Source: Cladopsammia gracilis
Taxonomy: Eukaryota > Cnidaria > Anthozoa > Scleractinia > Dendrophylliidae
Reading direction: 5' to 3'
Assembly (NCBI GenBank): GCA_022457155.1
Contig: JAJGOT010000037.1
Span: 2,374,501 to 2,438,500 of the forward strand
Length of the DNA stretch: 64,000 bases
Below are positions 33,401 through 44,188 of this stretch, in pieces. Position 1 is the stretch's first letter; each line of letters starts with the position of its first letter. Both the position numbers and the translations under genes were made by a program. The notes under the pieces are model-generated. The model saw nothing but the letters and a program-made list of their open reading frames with translations, was not told the origin of the DNA and did not search any database.

Positions 33401-35611
33401 TGGTCAAGTTAATAGCTAAAAAGTGGGCCGCAAATGTTCTTCTTTTTATTAATATCATCATGGGTCTCACAAAAGTTTCCATTCAACCAAAATAATTTTG
33501 TTGAAATTTGATACCAAAACATATTTGTCGCAGAAAACCTTTAAAAAATGCTCCGTTAGTAGCACAATATTTTAAATAATGCAAATATCTACATTTACAA
33601 TTCAACACATTGATACACTGTCCAAATATGATCCAATTTTGCATTTTAAATTTCGTATTTAACGGATTATTGGCAGTATAGAAAGAACGAATCCAATCGA
33701 CAGCCATGCTTCTTCAATAATAATCCCATCTATACTTGCACGGCCAGGTACTTCATGATGCACATGATGTACGACACTACCTGTATCCTTTTTTCCAGCT
33801 GAAGGAAATGCATTACGTAGAGAAACAGTAAGAAATTGTGAGCGACTAATGTTAAAATTCAAATTATATCAGAAACTAAAAAACTAAAAAGAAAAACATT
33901 AGCGCTGTCAGGATTAAGTTCCAAAGTTCAATAACATGTTCGCCCACAAGTTGGAAATGTCTCGTTTTGAACTCTGACAGTTCCTGTAACACAAGTTAAG
34001 TCAAAGTGACAAAGTCCTTGCGTTTTTGTGGCAGCTTCTTGACACGAGCTGGTCTTGGCAGGTTAGGGTTGCGGGCCTTTACTTGTTCTGCCGCATGGTC
34101 TGCGGAAGTAGTTTCAACAGACAATGAAATTATTTCATCCAGTACCGGTGACGATTCTTCATACTTTTTTTTACATTAGTCGCATTTCGCATAACCTGAA
34201 CGCCTTCAGGGGATTCAATAATAAGATTGTTTCCACTTTTGGTCGCAACATCATAAACGTGGATCAGAAGAAAATATACCCCAAGTTAGTTCAAATTTCT
34301 GAACCTGCTTTAGTGGGATTAAAAAAGCGTGTTCGATGAAGCTAGTGACATGACCTTACTAGTAGGAATAGATTATCTGCATTGTTTTAACCTAACTATG
34401 TCTCGCCCAATCTTTTCAAGCTATCATAAAGTTAAGTTCGAGTCATATTGTCAAATTGAAAGAGAAATAGCAATTCAAAACAACAATCTTGGAGCCTTTT
34501 AACCAAGCTACGAGCACTTTTCTACAATAACTTGAGCAGATCATTGGACACCTAATTTTGTAATTTTCTTTCTTTGCATACTTTAAGTATTTAACAAATA
34601 CGGTAAATGGAATTTAGTTTCTACACCTTTTTTTCTTTTTCTGTTCTTGGTTGTCCTTGAAGTTAAAAAATAAAAAAGTAGTTGAAGCTGTGTGGATTAA
34701 TATTAGAGCAATTTTCTGTTGACAAAAGCCGCAGAAAACAACAGTAAAGCCACAGGTACTCACATGACTGGCAATCGGGGTTATGATCGTCTTTTCCCGG
34801 TGCCCAACAATATTGTTTTGTTGGAATGCCGTGACCTGCCGGTGGGAAGCATCTTCTCTCTCCTCCAGGACGTTGAAAACACACATCGTAGCAATCATTG
34901 TTGTTGGAATTCAAAACCAGGGTATATTTATCATCTATCTCTTCTCTTCTTTTGTCATTTCGCATAATCGACTTCCATCGTATTGTATTGACGTAGCATA
35001 AATTGATGTTCTTCTCGATGCGAACGCCTCCATCGAGAATCTTAGTTAGCGAGGGAAGGTTGATTTCCTCCAGTCCGTCATTCTGATAAATAACAAGCGA
35101 GTAGTCTAGAAAAACTTCCCGTCCTCGAATCACCGCAAGGTTAGGAAATATATCTTTTAAACTCCGCTGGCTGTTCACTAATGAAACCAGCAAATGGCCG
35201 GTGATTTCTGTAAGCTTGGGAAAGCGTAGTTGGTTCATAACCTCCGCGCTTGCTTGTCTCACGGTCTGTATTTGAATGCTTCCTTCGTATGTTGTGCAAT
35301 TTTCCAAAGATGAACAACCTTGACATTTCTCCCTAGTTATCTTCAAAACCAAAGGAGGTGCTGGCCTCGGTATTAGAAAGAAACTCTTTGCCTTACAAAC
35401 TACGAATAAAAGAACAGAACGAAAGGGTGGTGACATTGCAATAAACAAATTTTAATCAACTAAAAACGTATCGCTCTTCTATGGCTTTCGCTTACTTAAA
35501 AGCTTAGCTTTTCACTCAACACTTACATTTGAAATTGAAGTTCATTTCCACACCACTGTTGAGACCACAGCTTGAAACAAACAACAAAATGAAAAGAAAT
35601 CCGTTCTTCAT
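30312..35611 (-). CDS. Insulin/IGF-receptor-like gene, 5' four exons (partial)
   Basis: Four minus-strand exons join in compatible phases: 35611-35527 (signal peptide), 35360-34764 (first L domain), 33353-33166 and 30471-30312 (furin-like cysteine-rich region). The L domain shows FPKLTEITGHLLVSL, IFPNLAVIRGREVFLDYSL, LPSLTKILDGGVRIEK and LCYVNTIRWKSI. The last block (CY..TI.W) is typical of insulin receptors rather than EGFR. The cysteine-rich part has CHKQCIGGC and CVKNCPWSYYKL. The family are membrane receptor tyrosine kinases that bind insulin-like peptides. The second L domain, fibronectin repeats, membrane segment and kinase were not found at lower coordinates. They may lie beyond the window past long introns, or the gene may be truncated. 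Introns are 166, 1410 and 2694 bp; the larger two carry transposon remnants. Confidence 0.85.
30480..31056. other. Intron 3 DNA with a hairpin at 30589-30649
   Basis: The hairpin arms are cgttgcaaacgataataag and cttattaccgtttgcaacg around a short loop. Otherwise no features; a 60-codon minus frame at 30848-31030 has no recognisable domain. Confidence 0.6.
31057..32141. mobile_element. pogo/Tigger-like non-autonomous element(s), TA target site
   Basis: The ends are cagtcaataattctcg and, inverted, cagttaattctccgc, flanked by TA at 31055-31056 and 32142-32143. Words like tgtccgcttacgagagag recur at the left end, near 31210, 31945, 32000-32030 and at the right end. The first 87 bp (31057-31143) alone form a complete TA-flanked palindrome, so this may be a small MITE next to or inside a longer one. 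TIRs with CAG...TTACG/AAGCGGAC words fit Tc1/mariner pogo types (recollection). No transposase seen. Lies in receptor intron 3. Confidence 0.6.
31454..31602. repeat. Inverted repeat inside the pogo-like region
   Basis: ggaaattcgggtgtttcttg with gtgttgcgga at 31454-31484 is mirrored by tccgcaacaccaagaa with ccggaaattcc near 31574-31601. About 90 bp separates the arms. Possibly a further foldback insertion. Confidence 0.55.
32300..33000 (-). pseudogene. CR1/L2-like LINE RT thumb-region fragment
   Basis: The minus frame at 32785-32991 reads LLHILGVTLDRNLTFKPHVT and the one at 32531-32773 reads LSLYKAYVLPHLEYSSPLLL. This is the conserved post-catalytic region of LINE reverse transcriptases (LGV.LD..L.F..H, then LY.A.V.P.LEY). 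The two parts are in different frames. The catalytic core and the 3' tail are absent. Located in receptor intron 3, same strand as the gene. Confidence 0.75.
33166..33353 (-). CDS. Receptor exon 3: furin-like cysteine-rich region
   Basis: 188 bases, entering in phase 1 and leaving in phase 0. The acceptor is TTTTGTTGCAG; the donor is GAG|GTACAA. It codes for CDMKCGDRGCLKG, CCHKQCIGGC, HHCYACMHFRQ and NGECVERCQEADPFE, with cysteine spacing like the insulin-receptor cysteine-rich domain. Confidence 0.82.
33354..34009. other. Receptor intron 2, unassigned part
   Basis: No gene recognised. The open frames at 33483-33862 show no domain. Confidence 0.45.
34010..34300 (-). pseudogene. Possible LTR-retrotransposon (Gypsy-like) pol C-terminal remnant
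   Basis: The minus strand reads VYDVATKSGNNLIIESPEGV, then QVMRNATNVKK, a frame slip in an A-run, then YEESSPVLDEIISLSVETTS and a basic proline-rich tail, RNPNLPRPARVKKLPQKRKD, to a stop. The first part resembles the small beta-barrel after Gypsy integrase (a glycine turn, then R.N..H.K). No catalytic integrase was seen. Identification is by pattern only. Confidence 0.45.
34764..35360 (-). CDS. Receptor exon 2: first L domain
   Basis: 597 bases, phase 1 at both ends. The acceptor is CCAG just above 35360 after a pyrimidine-rich stretch; the donor is GTGAGT at 34763-34758. It codes for PPLVLKITREKCQGC, CTTYEGSIQIQTV, the leucine-rich L-domain repeats and a cysteine-containing end, NPDCQS. The open frame extends past both splice sites as a 261-codon read-through; those ends are intron. 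Confidence 0.85.
35527..35611 (-). CDS. Receptor exon 1: start codon and signal peptide
   Basis: ATG at 35611-35609 opens MKNGFLFILLFVSSCGLNSG, a classic basic-then-hydrophobic secretion signal. The exon ends after 85 coding bases at a consensus donor (GTAAGT, 35526-35521) in phase 1. The start is chosen because it is the first ATG giving a signal peptide in frame with the donor. Confidence 0.75.
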
Positions 35612-35674
35612 GCTTGTTAGCGACGAAGAATACACAATTCTGAGAAGACAAGTTTTCCAAATTAAAGGCTTGTA

Positions 35675-37680
35675 CATGTAAAATCAGTGATAGGTTCCGG
35701 CAATTCTACTTTTTGACAGAAACCTTTACCTGGATTTAGAAAATACAACAGACCAGGAAAATCAGCTTCTTGATTTGATTTTATTTTTACCGATTTCACT
35801 CGCTTTCTTTAAAACTTAAAAAACGTACCACTACTTTTCATTAATGGTAGGATAATTTTTAGATTTGTCTGGGATATCGCCCAAGTCAATTTTCTCAATA
35901 TTTTGTTTTATTTTGCTTATCGCGAAAAAGTGTAAAACAGAAAATTGTCGAGAGTTTTTAGCTTTTCGTTTTTTTTCCGAAATAATAATTAAAAAAAAAA
36001 CATTTCCCCTCTTTTTCTGTTCGGTCTTCTTCATTGACAGATGTCAAAAAAGGCGCGAAACCGAAACCCAGAGACAGGCTGCATCTCCCTGTTTGTTCAA
36101 TATGGCGACTAAATTTCTCAGCCGTCGACCTTCATTAAGCGTGTTTCTTTCATTATGGAGCACTTTGAAAGTAAGTAAGGAGTCAAGTAAAAGCAAACAA
36201 AACGTACAAGGAGATTACCGGCTTATTCAAATTAAACTTTTCAGAAGTAAGAAGAGCCTTCTCTGAAAGAAACTAGTGCTAATTTTATTCCAAACGAGGA
36301 ATAAAGAATTGCTTGAGCTTGTGTTAGAGAGGTACAAGTGCCCTGTTTTGATTCATTGAATCAATCTTTAACCCTCAGACGTACAAGGGGGGGGGAGGGG
36401 GGGAGGGGGGTTGCCACTCCCCTCTCCCTTAAAATTTTTCTCCGATATTTTCAAGACCATTTAAGATTAGCAAATGCCGTTTTCAGTACCTGTACATTTA
36501 TTCTTAAAACACATTGTGGTAAAGTTTGGCGACAACCGGTTGCTATGGTAACGATATATGACATCATAAGTTACATGTGGTCTAGCAAAAATGCGTTTTC
36601 ACCTTTTTTCAGTGAAAAAACATAAAATGCTACCAAAAGCATCAAAATATTTAATTGTATGTTATTTTGCAACTCTAGCAAACAATATTTGCAATTTCCA
36701 CATTTTCCCGATAAATTTGAATTTTTGGTAAAATCCAAGATGGCAGCCATCTTGGCGGCCATTTTGGATGACGTCACGGACCCCAGCAGCGTCACAACCC
36801 ATAATATTTACCTTATCTTGTAGAGCACATCGTGAGCTATCTATTAGATGTAAATTATTTCCGAAATATTGCAACATCGCAATCCCCCCTTGTACCACGG
36901 TGGAGGTATAAGTTTGCGTGTAAGTCCGAGGGTTAATACGTTCATTGAAATAAATTCGTCTATGACTGCACATATCGGATATGTCCATAGCAAAAGCTAA
37001 CTCTTAGTGCATTTGATGGCCAGTCGGTCATGCAAGATAATGGAAATATAGCACATGAAAGCACAAGTTTCTTTCAAAGAAGCCTCTTTTTACTTCTGAA
37101 ACGTTTAATTTGAATAAATCGGTATAATTTCTTTGTAGGAGTTCTGTTTGCTTTCACTTAACACCCTATTATGTCAATATTGCTTTCAAAGTACTTCATA
37201 ACTTCATAACGCTAAATGAAGGTCAATGGTTGAGAAATTTAGTCACATCTTGAACAAATGGATGAATGGCTTGTCTCTCGGTCTTGCACTAGGATTCGCG
37301 CCTTTTTTGACAGCTACCAATCAAGAAAACAGAACAGAAAAAGCGGGAAAAAGGTTGACTTTTTTCGATTTCGAAGAAAACACAAAAAACTGAAAAAACT
37401 CGACAACATTTCTGGTTTTCACTTACTCGCGATAAGCAAAAAAAGAAGTTGCAAAAATGTATTGGGGCGGTATCACAGACAAATCTAAAATTTTCCCCAC
37501 CATTTATGAAAAAAGTGGTACTATTGTTGTTCAAGTTTTAATGAAAGCAAGTAAAATCGGTAAAAAGGTGTCATACTTTTCTGCTACCATGTAGAAAGCC
37601 AAATCAAAAAGCCGATTTCCCTGGTCTTTTGTCTTCTCAAAAAGTAGAAATACCGGAACCTGTCACTGATTTTTAAAATA
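35675..37680. repeat. Long inverted repeat (~600-bp arms) around a TTAA element
   Basis: 35676-36275 reads inward from aaaatcagtgataggttccg. 37680-37065 on the opposite strand reads aaaatcagtgacaggttccg and stays similar through accgattt, caaattaaac and tttcagaagtaa. The arms are diverged (many substitutions and small gaps). The spacer holds the element at 36372-36932. Open frames at 35865-36266 and 37258-37534 mirror each other across the arms and are not genes. Either one transposon with long TIRs or two copies inserted head-to-head. Confidence 0.8.
36372..36932. mobile_element. TTAA-flanked piggyBac-like MITE, subfamily C, copy 2 (inverted)
   Basis: TTAA lies at 36368-36371 and 36933-36936. 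The ends are ccctcagacgtac and, inverted, ccctcggacttac. It is the reverse-orientation relative of 25122-25685: X-box gttgctatggtaac at 36539-36552, YY1-type sites at about 36737-36768, CRE tgacgtca at 36769-36776. The G-rich tract is at 36390-36412. Confidence 0.87.
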
Positions 37681-37799
37681 ATACGCTCAACCAACCATGG
37701 GCATGATTGAACATTTCAACATAAAACGAGATCGGTACCTCATGTAAGTGTTTCGGCATGTCAAACGCATCAACCGGACGTATTTAAGTCCAACTGAGT

Positions 37800-37850
37800 T
37801 ATTATAATAATAATAATCTTTATTTTCTCAAGATAAAACGACATATCCAA
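37800..37850 (-). mobile_element. 3' end of a retroposon with (TTA)n tail
   Basis: ttattataataataataatc followed by tttattttctcaagataaaa is the reverse complement of a LINE/SINE end (AAATAAAGATTATTATT). The body upstream on the minus strand (to about 38000) is AT-rich and unrecognised. Confidence 0.5.
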
Positions 37851-39068
37851 AGTTACAATAACAAATATCTAAAAATATTTAAAAAGTGCGCAAAATACAT
37901 TAAGTCTAATAAAATCACTAGAAATTATAAATAATTGTAGAAATCCTGAACAACGGGATTAATGGGTTAGTTTAAGCGTTTGTATAGTACAAAAATTCCT
38001 ATTTTGGATCGTTTACAAATAAGTTTTTTCCCATAGCTACCACAAACCATTTGCGTTTCGCAAGTAGGAGCTTTCACTGAAATCCATATAAGGAAGTAAA
38101 TTCTGATTGGTTCCGAATAATCCCCATTTTTCGTGAACACGCGAAGCGTTTAACGAGATATTAGGCCTAGGGCAAACGTCGAATCTAAGTCACGTCGAAT
38201 TTATTAAAAATAGGTTAGACAAAGAGTCGACTGAATTCCAGCGTGGTAGCAAACGTCGAACCTGCGTCGATCCTATTTCACAAGTTGCACTTCATTAAAA
38301 CACGGGAATACCACGTGGCCCCGTGCTATTCACTCGATGCGCGGCTAGTTACTGCTAGGACTTGCTAGCGAAATGCCGAAATACAGTGTTCGTCGGGCCT
38401 TTCTTTGGTATTTAATTGCGAAAAATAAAAAGAGAAGACTCGCATTACATACAGCTCTGAGAACAGTGTATCAGAGACGACAGCTATTGCTCAAAGTGAA
38501 TTGCAAATAGGGAATTCGCATCTCAAGCATTTTTATTTAGTGTTCGTGAAACACGAAAAAAAAAACATTTCCATCACGCTGTGCGATATCAGCAATGACT
38601 TTCGATAGCTCGCCATTCCTGGTCATGAAATTGCCTTTGTACAGCGCATGCTCGTCAGGGGAGGGGGGGATAGCGTTTGGCATATGGGGGAGTCGGTATT
38701 TTTGTGACGTTTGCGCAGTCCATCACATTTGAATCAATTATTTTGTAATTTGCATGATTTACGAATTGGGTTCAGCGCGAGTTTAGAACGGCGTTTGCTG
38801 TCTTATTCACTGAAATCGCTGCTCACACTGCCTTTCTGGCTGAAAAAATGGTTACATGTTCGAACTTAAATAAGGATTATCAAAAGCTTGAAACTTTATT
38901 GCAAAACATAAGAACAACTAAAATTCACCGTACGTTGTTTCGTATTTACGAGATGGCTCTCAGAGCCCTTTAATTCGCTTTACATTTTGTCGTAACAGAT
39001 AATGGATTTCAGATCAAACTGCGATCCAGGTGACTCATGATCAGTGTTGTCATGGACGTAGAGCTTAA

Positions 39069-40571
39069 CCCTATTTTAGGCAATCTGTGACGGGGGGGGG
39101 GCTCCTCGGATCCCCCTTCATATATCTGGAACCAGTAAGGCTAGGACCATGAAATTTTCACACAATGTTCATCTCAATACAAGGAAACCTCACACCCAGT
39201 TTTGACCTGCCACACCCAATTATGACGTCACAATGACGTCATTTTTGTTTTTCCGACGTTTCTTTGATATTTTTCCATCCAGATACTTAAAATATCAAAT
39301 ATAACTGTAAAATCATCTCTTTAATATTAAACCATAATAAAAAAAAAAAACAAGGACACACTTGTAAAGCGAGAAAAAGCAAAAAAAGGCGATAAAACTA
39401 TAATTTTGAAATTACTGTCCGCCATCTTGGATCCGCCATCTTGGATCCGCCATCTTGGATTTCCTTTTTTTCGTTTAAATTAAAATTTAAAAAATATCTA
39501 AAAGAGAAAAGGATCAGAATGTATAAAACACGTATCAAACTAATGTCTATTATCCAAACAATGAACTTATAAGCGTTATTTAATAAATAGTACAAGATTT
39601 TTCTCTAAAGGTAAAAGAGAGCAAAAATTTGCCTACCCCTCCCCCCAAATATTTGATGTTAAAAATTTTTGATGTCTTTCAAGAACTAGTCCCAAGAAAA
39701 AAAGCTATTCTAACTAGAAAATGCACTATAAGTCAACGAAAAAGATCTTAAAATAAAAATTTCACCATATTTTAACCCTATTCGGCCTGGGCTTTTTTTG
39801 AGTTCCTGAGCCTGGGGGGGGGGGGGCACATTGTGCCGCCACCCCCCTTCGTAACTTCAAGAACATTAAGGCTATGACAATGAAACCTGGAGGGTACATA
39901 GTACGTCCGAAACTGTCTCCTTTGCGGTCCGCACAATGGAACGATGACGTCATATGACGTAGTTATTAGGTAATTAATTATACGGCCGCCATCTTGGATC
40001 CGCCATCTTGGATTTCTGAAATTTTTTAAAACCTCTTAAAAACCATCCAAATTGACTCAAAATTAATCGATAACCAATAAATAAGTGCTAAATGACGTAA
40101 AAATATAAAAGTTATACCAATAAACATTGTTTTTCTTCATTCAAATGTACAAATATGCAAATTTCAAAAAACATGGCTGTCAAAATCTTGTTGCCATGGA
40201 AACATCAAGTCACGTGATCAAAAAATTGTCATACAAAATTGTTGCCAGATAAATTTTAGGAAAAGTCACAAAGTTTGATGGCGTTTGAATACATATTAAA
40301 GAAGTTATGAACGTTCAAAGTTAGCGCGGGCACTTTGTGCCCCCCCCCCCCCCCCCAGGCCGAATAGGGTTAATATTTTGAAAACCTATGTGTCAAAAAC
40401 CGGTTGCCATGGCAACATGGTTAATCACACTGACATGTTATGGATACCAAAATGTCCCTAGATAAATTCTAGAAAATTTCAGCCTCATAGCTATTTCGGT
40501 GTAAGAGTTATCACAATTTTACTGGAGGGGGGGGGGGGGTTCGAAAAGCCCCCCCCCTAGTCTGAATAGGG
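39069..40571. mobile_element. TTAA-flanked piggyBac-like MITE, copy B, carrying a nested relative
   Basis: TTAA lies at 39065-39068 and 40572-40575. It is closely related to 28497-29421 along its length. CRE tgacgtca is at 39223-39230 and again at 39234-39241. Three ccgccatcttggat units lie at 39419-39461. A perfect RFX X-box palindrome, gttgccatggcaac, is at 40403-40416. G- and C-runs sit near the ends. The insert at 39776-40369 splits it at a TTAA. Confidence 0.9.
39776..40369. mobile_element. Nested TTAA-flanked MITE inside copy B
   Basis: TTAA lies at 39772-39775 and 40370-40373. The ends are ccctattcggcctgggc and, inverted, ccctattcggcctgggg. CRE is at 39945-39952, two YY1-type units at about 39984-40013, and X-box-like gttgccatggaaac at 40190-40203. 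The copy at 28497-29421 lacks this insert (near 29195-29205), which confirms the nesting. Confidence 0.9.
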
Positions 40572-40999
40572 TTAATATTCAAAGAGGGTATAGCATGACC
40601 AGCCGACATAATAATGCACAATCAGAACTTGTGCCGTTAGAAACGTACACAACAGATCTTTCATCCCAATTGATCCACAGCATAACCAAGTTTCGACACG
40701 TACAGGTATTCAAGGACACAGGGCAAGAATATTGACACTGTATCATAACAACAAAAACTTTGCATGGAAATTCTTGAAGCATGAAATGAATTATTTTTTA
40801 AAATAAAATGCGTTCTGTGAACGATTCCGCCAAAAACCAGCAGTGCCTGTTTTTCATTTTCTGTTAACAACACAGTATAATCATAATGTTTATATTATCT
40901 GGCGGCTGCACAAAGTCTGTGGGTAATTATATTTTCCTAACAAACTTTTGGATCCATCCCAGGTGTTAGTAATAACCGGTTAAAAATAAAGATCTGTGG

Positions 41000-43840
41000 C
41001 TTAATATTATGCCCCTTCGGTAAACCATACAGTGGAACGTTTCGAAAAAGAAACAAGCAAGTTGCCTCCCTTTAATTTATTTATTCAAAACACCTAACTA
41101 GACTGCATCTAGCCATTCTAACTTACCAAACATTGTTTTGAAAACCGAAAGTACGAAAAGGATCCGTCGGTTTTCAATTTTGCTTCAAATCTGAATGAAT
41201 TTAAGACTCAGCAGGTTAGGCGACATGTTCCGAATCGTCGTTATTAATCATCCATACACAAAGTTGGCGGGTAAATGTTTTCTTGAAAAGCCATATTATA
41301 ATTTGTCTTTTTGCATAATGGTGAATTATCTGTCGGCTGCATTACGCCTCAAAACGCAGACAATATGATCATTAGCCTGTTCGCTCTTGAGAAGGTCAAT
41401 TAACTTTCAATGAAAAGTAAACTGTCAAGCCAGACCCATTACTGGCTCGGAGGAATTAATGTTTTAAATTTATGCTCTTTCGTTCTTTGTCTGCGATATC
41501 GTTGTTTCTTCGCTAATTAATTTCGCTTCAAGTAGAAAAATGGCTGAATTGACTGATTTATATGTGATTCTGAGAACAGATAGATAAAAGCTCACACTGA
41601 CAGCCGGCTTAGTTGTTCAAATCAATAAACGCATACTCGTTCCTTAAACGTAGCCCGATGAAATGTTCCTTTGAAGTATTTGAATTATGAAAAACTAGTC
41701 AGATCGTTGTGACTCTGTCGCACGTGATATGGTTACGATCTGATACTTGTCTTCGTTCTTCGGTTTCTTTGAAATAGACACCTTTCTACGGCCACAAAGT
41801 AGAGTTCAAGCATGTGCATTTTACTCTTTCAAGAAGACCTAGTATGAAACCACTTAGTGCTTTATTGAACACATGAAGTTGGGCATCTTTACATAACAAT
41901 TTGCAATGCAATAAGTATTAAAATGTACTGCAAAATTAATGGACAACATGTTTAAGCCAAAAAAGCACAACGACCCAAATAAGTATGTTACGTTTACGCT
42001 CATAGTTTTTGCAAAAATAAAAAACTAACAAACAAACAAACGAACTGAACCAAACCAAGAATTTAATCAATCTTACAAATAATATCCCGCTCTTTGTGAA
42101 TGTTTTAATTCGCCGTTTTGCCGACAGACATTTCAGGAGATTTAACGTACGTTGAAATCTGTCTAAGCAAGACAGTATTATATTTGTAGCATATTATATT
42201 TGGATTCATTGTTATGATTAGTCAGTCTCCCGGAAAATGCAGTAAACTAACTAAAGGTTAATATTTATTTCTTCTGGACAAGTCAATGGATGTTGCGACA
42301 AAATCTAAAATTAAATGTTAGTATGATACCTTAAAAATTGTCTACTCCAGCTCCTGAGTTTCCCCCTGCTCTGATAGTAGTCACAGTTACCAGTAAAAGC
42401 AAAATGTCCTTTATGGATACAAAATTAGAATTTCAGCTGCTGTTTAATCTGGTACCCAGATCTCCCACGGTCAGGCGGAAGGGAGATCTGGTAAAGTTCT
42501 ACGGGATTACTCATCGTCCATTGTCCATTTTGATCAGTATGATCGAGGGCTCAAGATTGCGATTAGCGTTTTCGGTGAATTAGAGATTTTCATGGTGCTC
42601 TACAAAGGATCTTTGGTCTAGAGGACGTGAAACTTAAGCGAGGAGGATAATACTGTTAACAAGAACAACAACTCTTCGAGTAGTGAAGTCGTGCTTTAAG
42701 AAGCTTTAAGGGTCTTGTTTAAAGTGCCTCTGAGGTACGAGAATTAATTCAATATATTGTTATGATTTGGTTTACATGTTATGATTTGTTTTAACCTGTA
42801 CGTCATTTAAAACCTTTAATCAGTCTTTCGCAATTACTCGTGCAAGCAAGGTCAACTTTAACTTTTATATTACTTCCATTTATCTGTTGCTCGAAAAGAA
42901 AGAAAACGAAATCGTTATCGAATGGAACTCTCGCCAAACCCGGCAATAATGTAAGTTCCTTTTACTTGATATGTTTCGTTTCGTCATTTTCCTTTTTCTT
43001 ATATTATAAATAAATCCAATCATCCATGAGCTTGAAGTTGCTATATCAACTGATATGACGTCACTAACACTTCGTCTCAGGCTATAAACCACTTGCAAAT
43101 GGTAACTTTTTACTTTTTTGCCACCGAATTTATAACTCGTGCGCTTGGCTCGTAGCCAAGGGCACGACTAACAAGCGGGGGGCTGTTTTGTTGTTCTCCA
43201 TACTAACTAGGGAAAATTCCTTATTTATCAACTATTTCCTTTACTTTGTGACCATCTGGCTGACGAAAAGCGTACTTAGAATAAATCCATTGTGGTGTCT
43301 CTACTCAACGCGCTTATCGACTATCAATTAAACATACTTGAGTGAATTGGAGTGATCTGTCCAAATTTGCGTCTTGGTGGGAGTCAGATAGATAATTGTA
43401 CTGAACTTTTACAGGCAGACCTACCTAGAGGTAGCAGTTAGCAACAGACAGTGTAGAGAGTTAGTTTTGTTGAAGCTGTACCAGTTGTGGTACATGTAGA
43501 CGAGGCGCACGGTATCATTAATATATGAGTGCGTTGATATTACTGGTTACAGCTTATTCAACTTGCCGTTAAGAGCTTACACTGAGTTTATGTCCAACTG
43601 TAAAAGTCAGTTACACTCTTGATGCACTGCGTTTCTATTTTCCTTTTGTCCTGCTATATGCTAAAAGGTATACCCAGCTGGCTGATACAAAGAATGACAC
43701 AATTGATTACTAAATAAGTCTTGTCGCTATGAATTTTAAGGTGAAGAATCTTTTATTTCACTAGACCGTTTTGACATCCACGAGTTGGTTGATACACGTT
43801 CATGACTTCTCGTACCTTTATTTTTAACTCACTGTTAACC
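41000..43840. other. Mostly unique-looking DNA, no gene recognised
   Basis: No convincing coding region; open frames are short and without family features. One hairpin is at 42456-42491 (ccagatctccc ... gggagatctgg). It may hold unannotated introns or intergenic sequence. Confidence 0.5.
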
Positions 43841-43844
43841 CGTT

Positions 43845-43950
43845 GGCCGTTTTTTCACGAGCGATTTTTTAAGTCGCTGAGCGAGTGACAGTCGGAAATC
43901 TCGTGAAAACAGTTGCTTGTCCAACTCGCTTAAAGTTAAGCGAGTCGGCG
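43845..43950. repeat. Foldback repeat with gcgagtgacagtc and taagcgagtcg words
   Basis: ttttttcacgagcgatttt, gcgagtgacagtcggaa, gtgaaaac and actcgcttaaagttaagcga recall the sequence at 15935-16215. A remnant of the same family. Confidence 0.55.
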
Positions 43951-44025
43951 AACTTCAATAGAATTCTCTTGAGGACATCACATGACCTACATTGCGAAAA
44001 CAAAACATACAAACTAAAGAGGTCT

Positions 44026-44183
44026 ATAGATGGTTTTCACGTTACTTCACGGCGGCCACATTGGTGTACAACTACAAAATAATTTTAATGAACTTCTCTT
44101 GTTATGTACACCAACATGGCCGCCATGGCCTTTGTCATTTGAGTCCCACAGGACTGAAGGTCACGTGAGTGAAAACCATCTAT
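44026..44183. mobile_element. Short TIR MITE
   Basis: atagatggttttcac at the left is mirrored by gtgaaaaccatctat at the right. Inside, an imperfect inverted pair (ggcggccacattggtgtaca and tgtacaccaacatggccgcc) gives a foldback structure of 158 bp. Confidence 0.8.
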
Positions 44184-44188
44184 TTAAG

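Larger units (their letters stand above)
38030..41000. repeat. Dispersed repeat backbone, copy A (interrupted)
   Basis: Three blocks match 60280-62560 in order: 38060-38120 (cactgaaatccatat, ggaagtaaattctgat), 38995-39064 (caaactgcgatcca, tgactca) and 40576-40990 (tagcatgaccagccgacata, ccaagtttcgacac, aaaatgcgttct). Between blocks 1 and 2 is ~860 bp not present in copy B. Between blocks 2 and 3 is the TTAA element 39069-40571. In this copy block 3 is uninterrupted at the point where copy B carries a 1.5 kb element. No coding content recognised. Confidence 0.75.

Noticed and set aside
34663..35448. 261-codon frame taken as a whole protein
   Set aside because: Both ends run past good splice sites into introns; only 34764-35360 is treated as exon.
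35865..36266. 133-codon frame
   Set aside because: Lies on an arm of the inverted repeat and is mirrored at 37289-37534; no domain.
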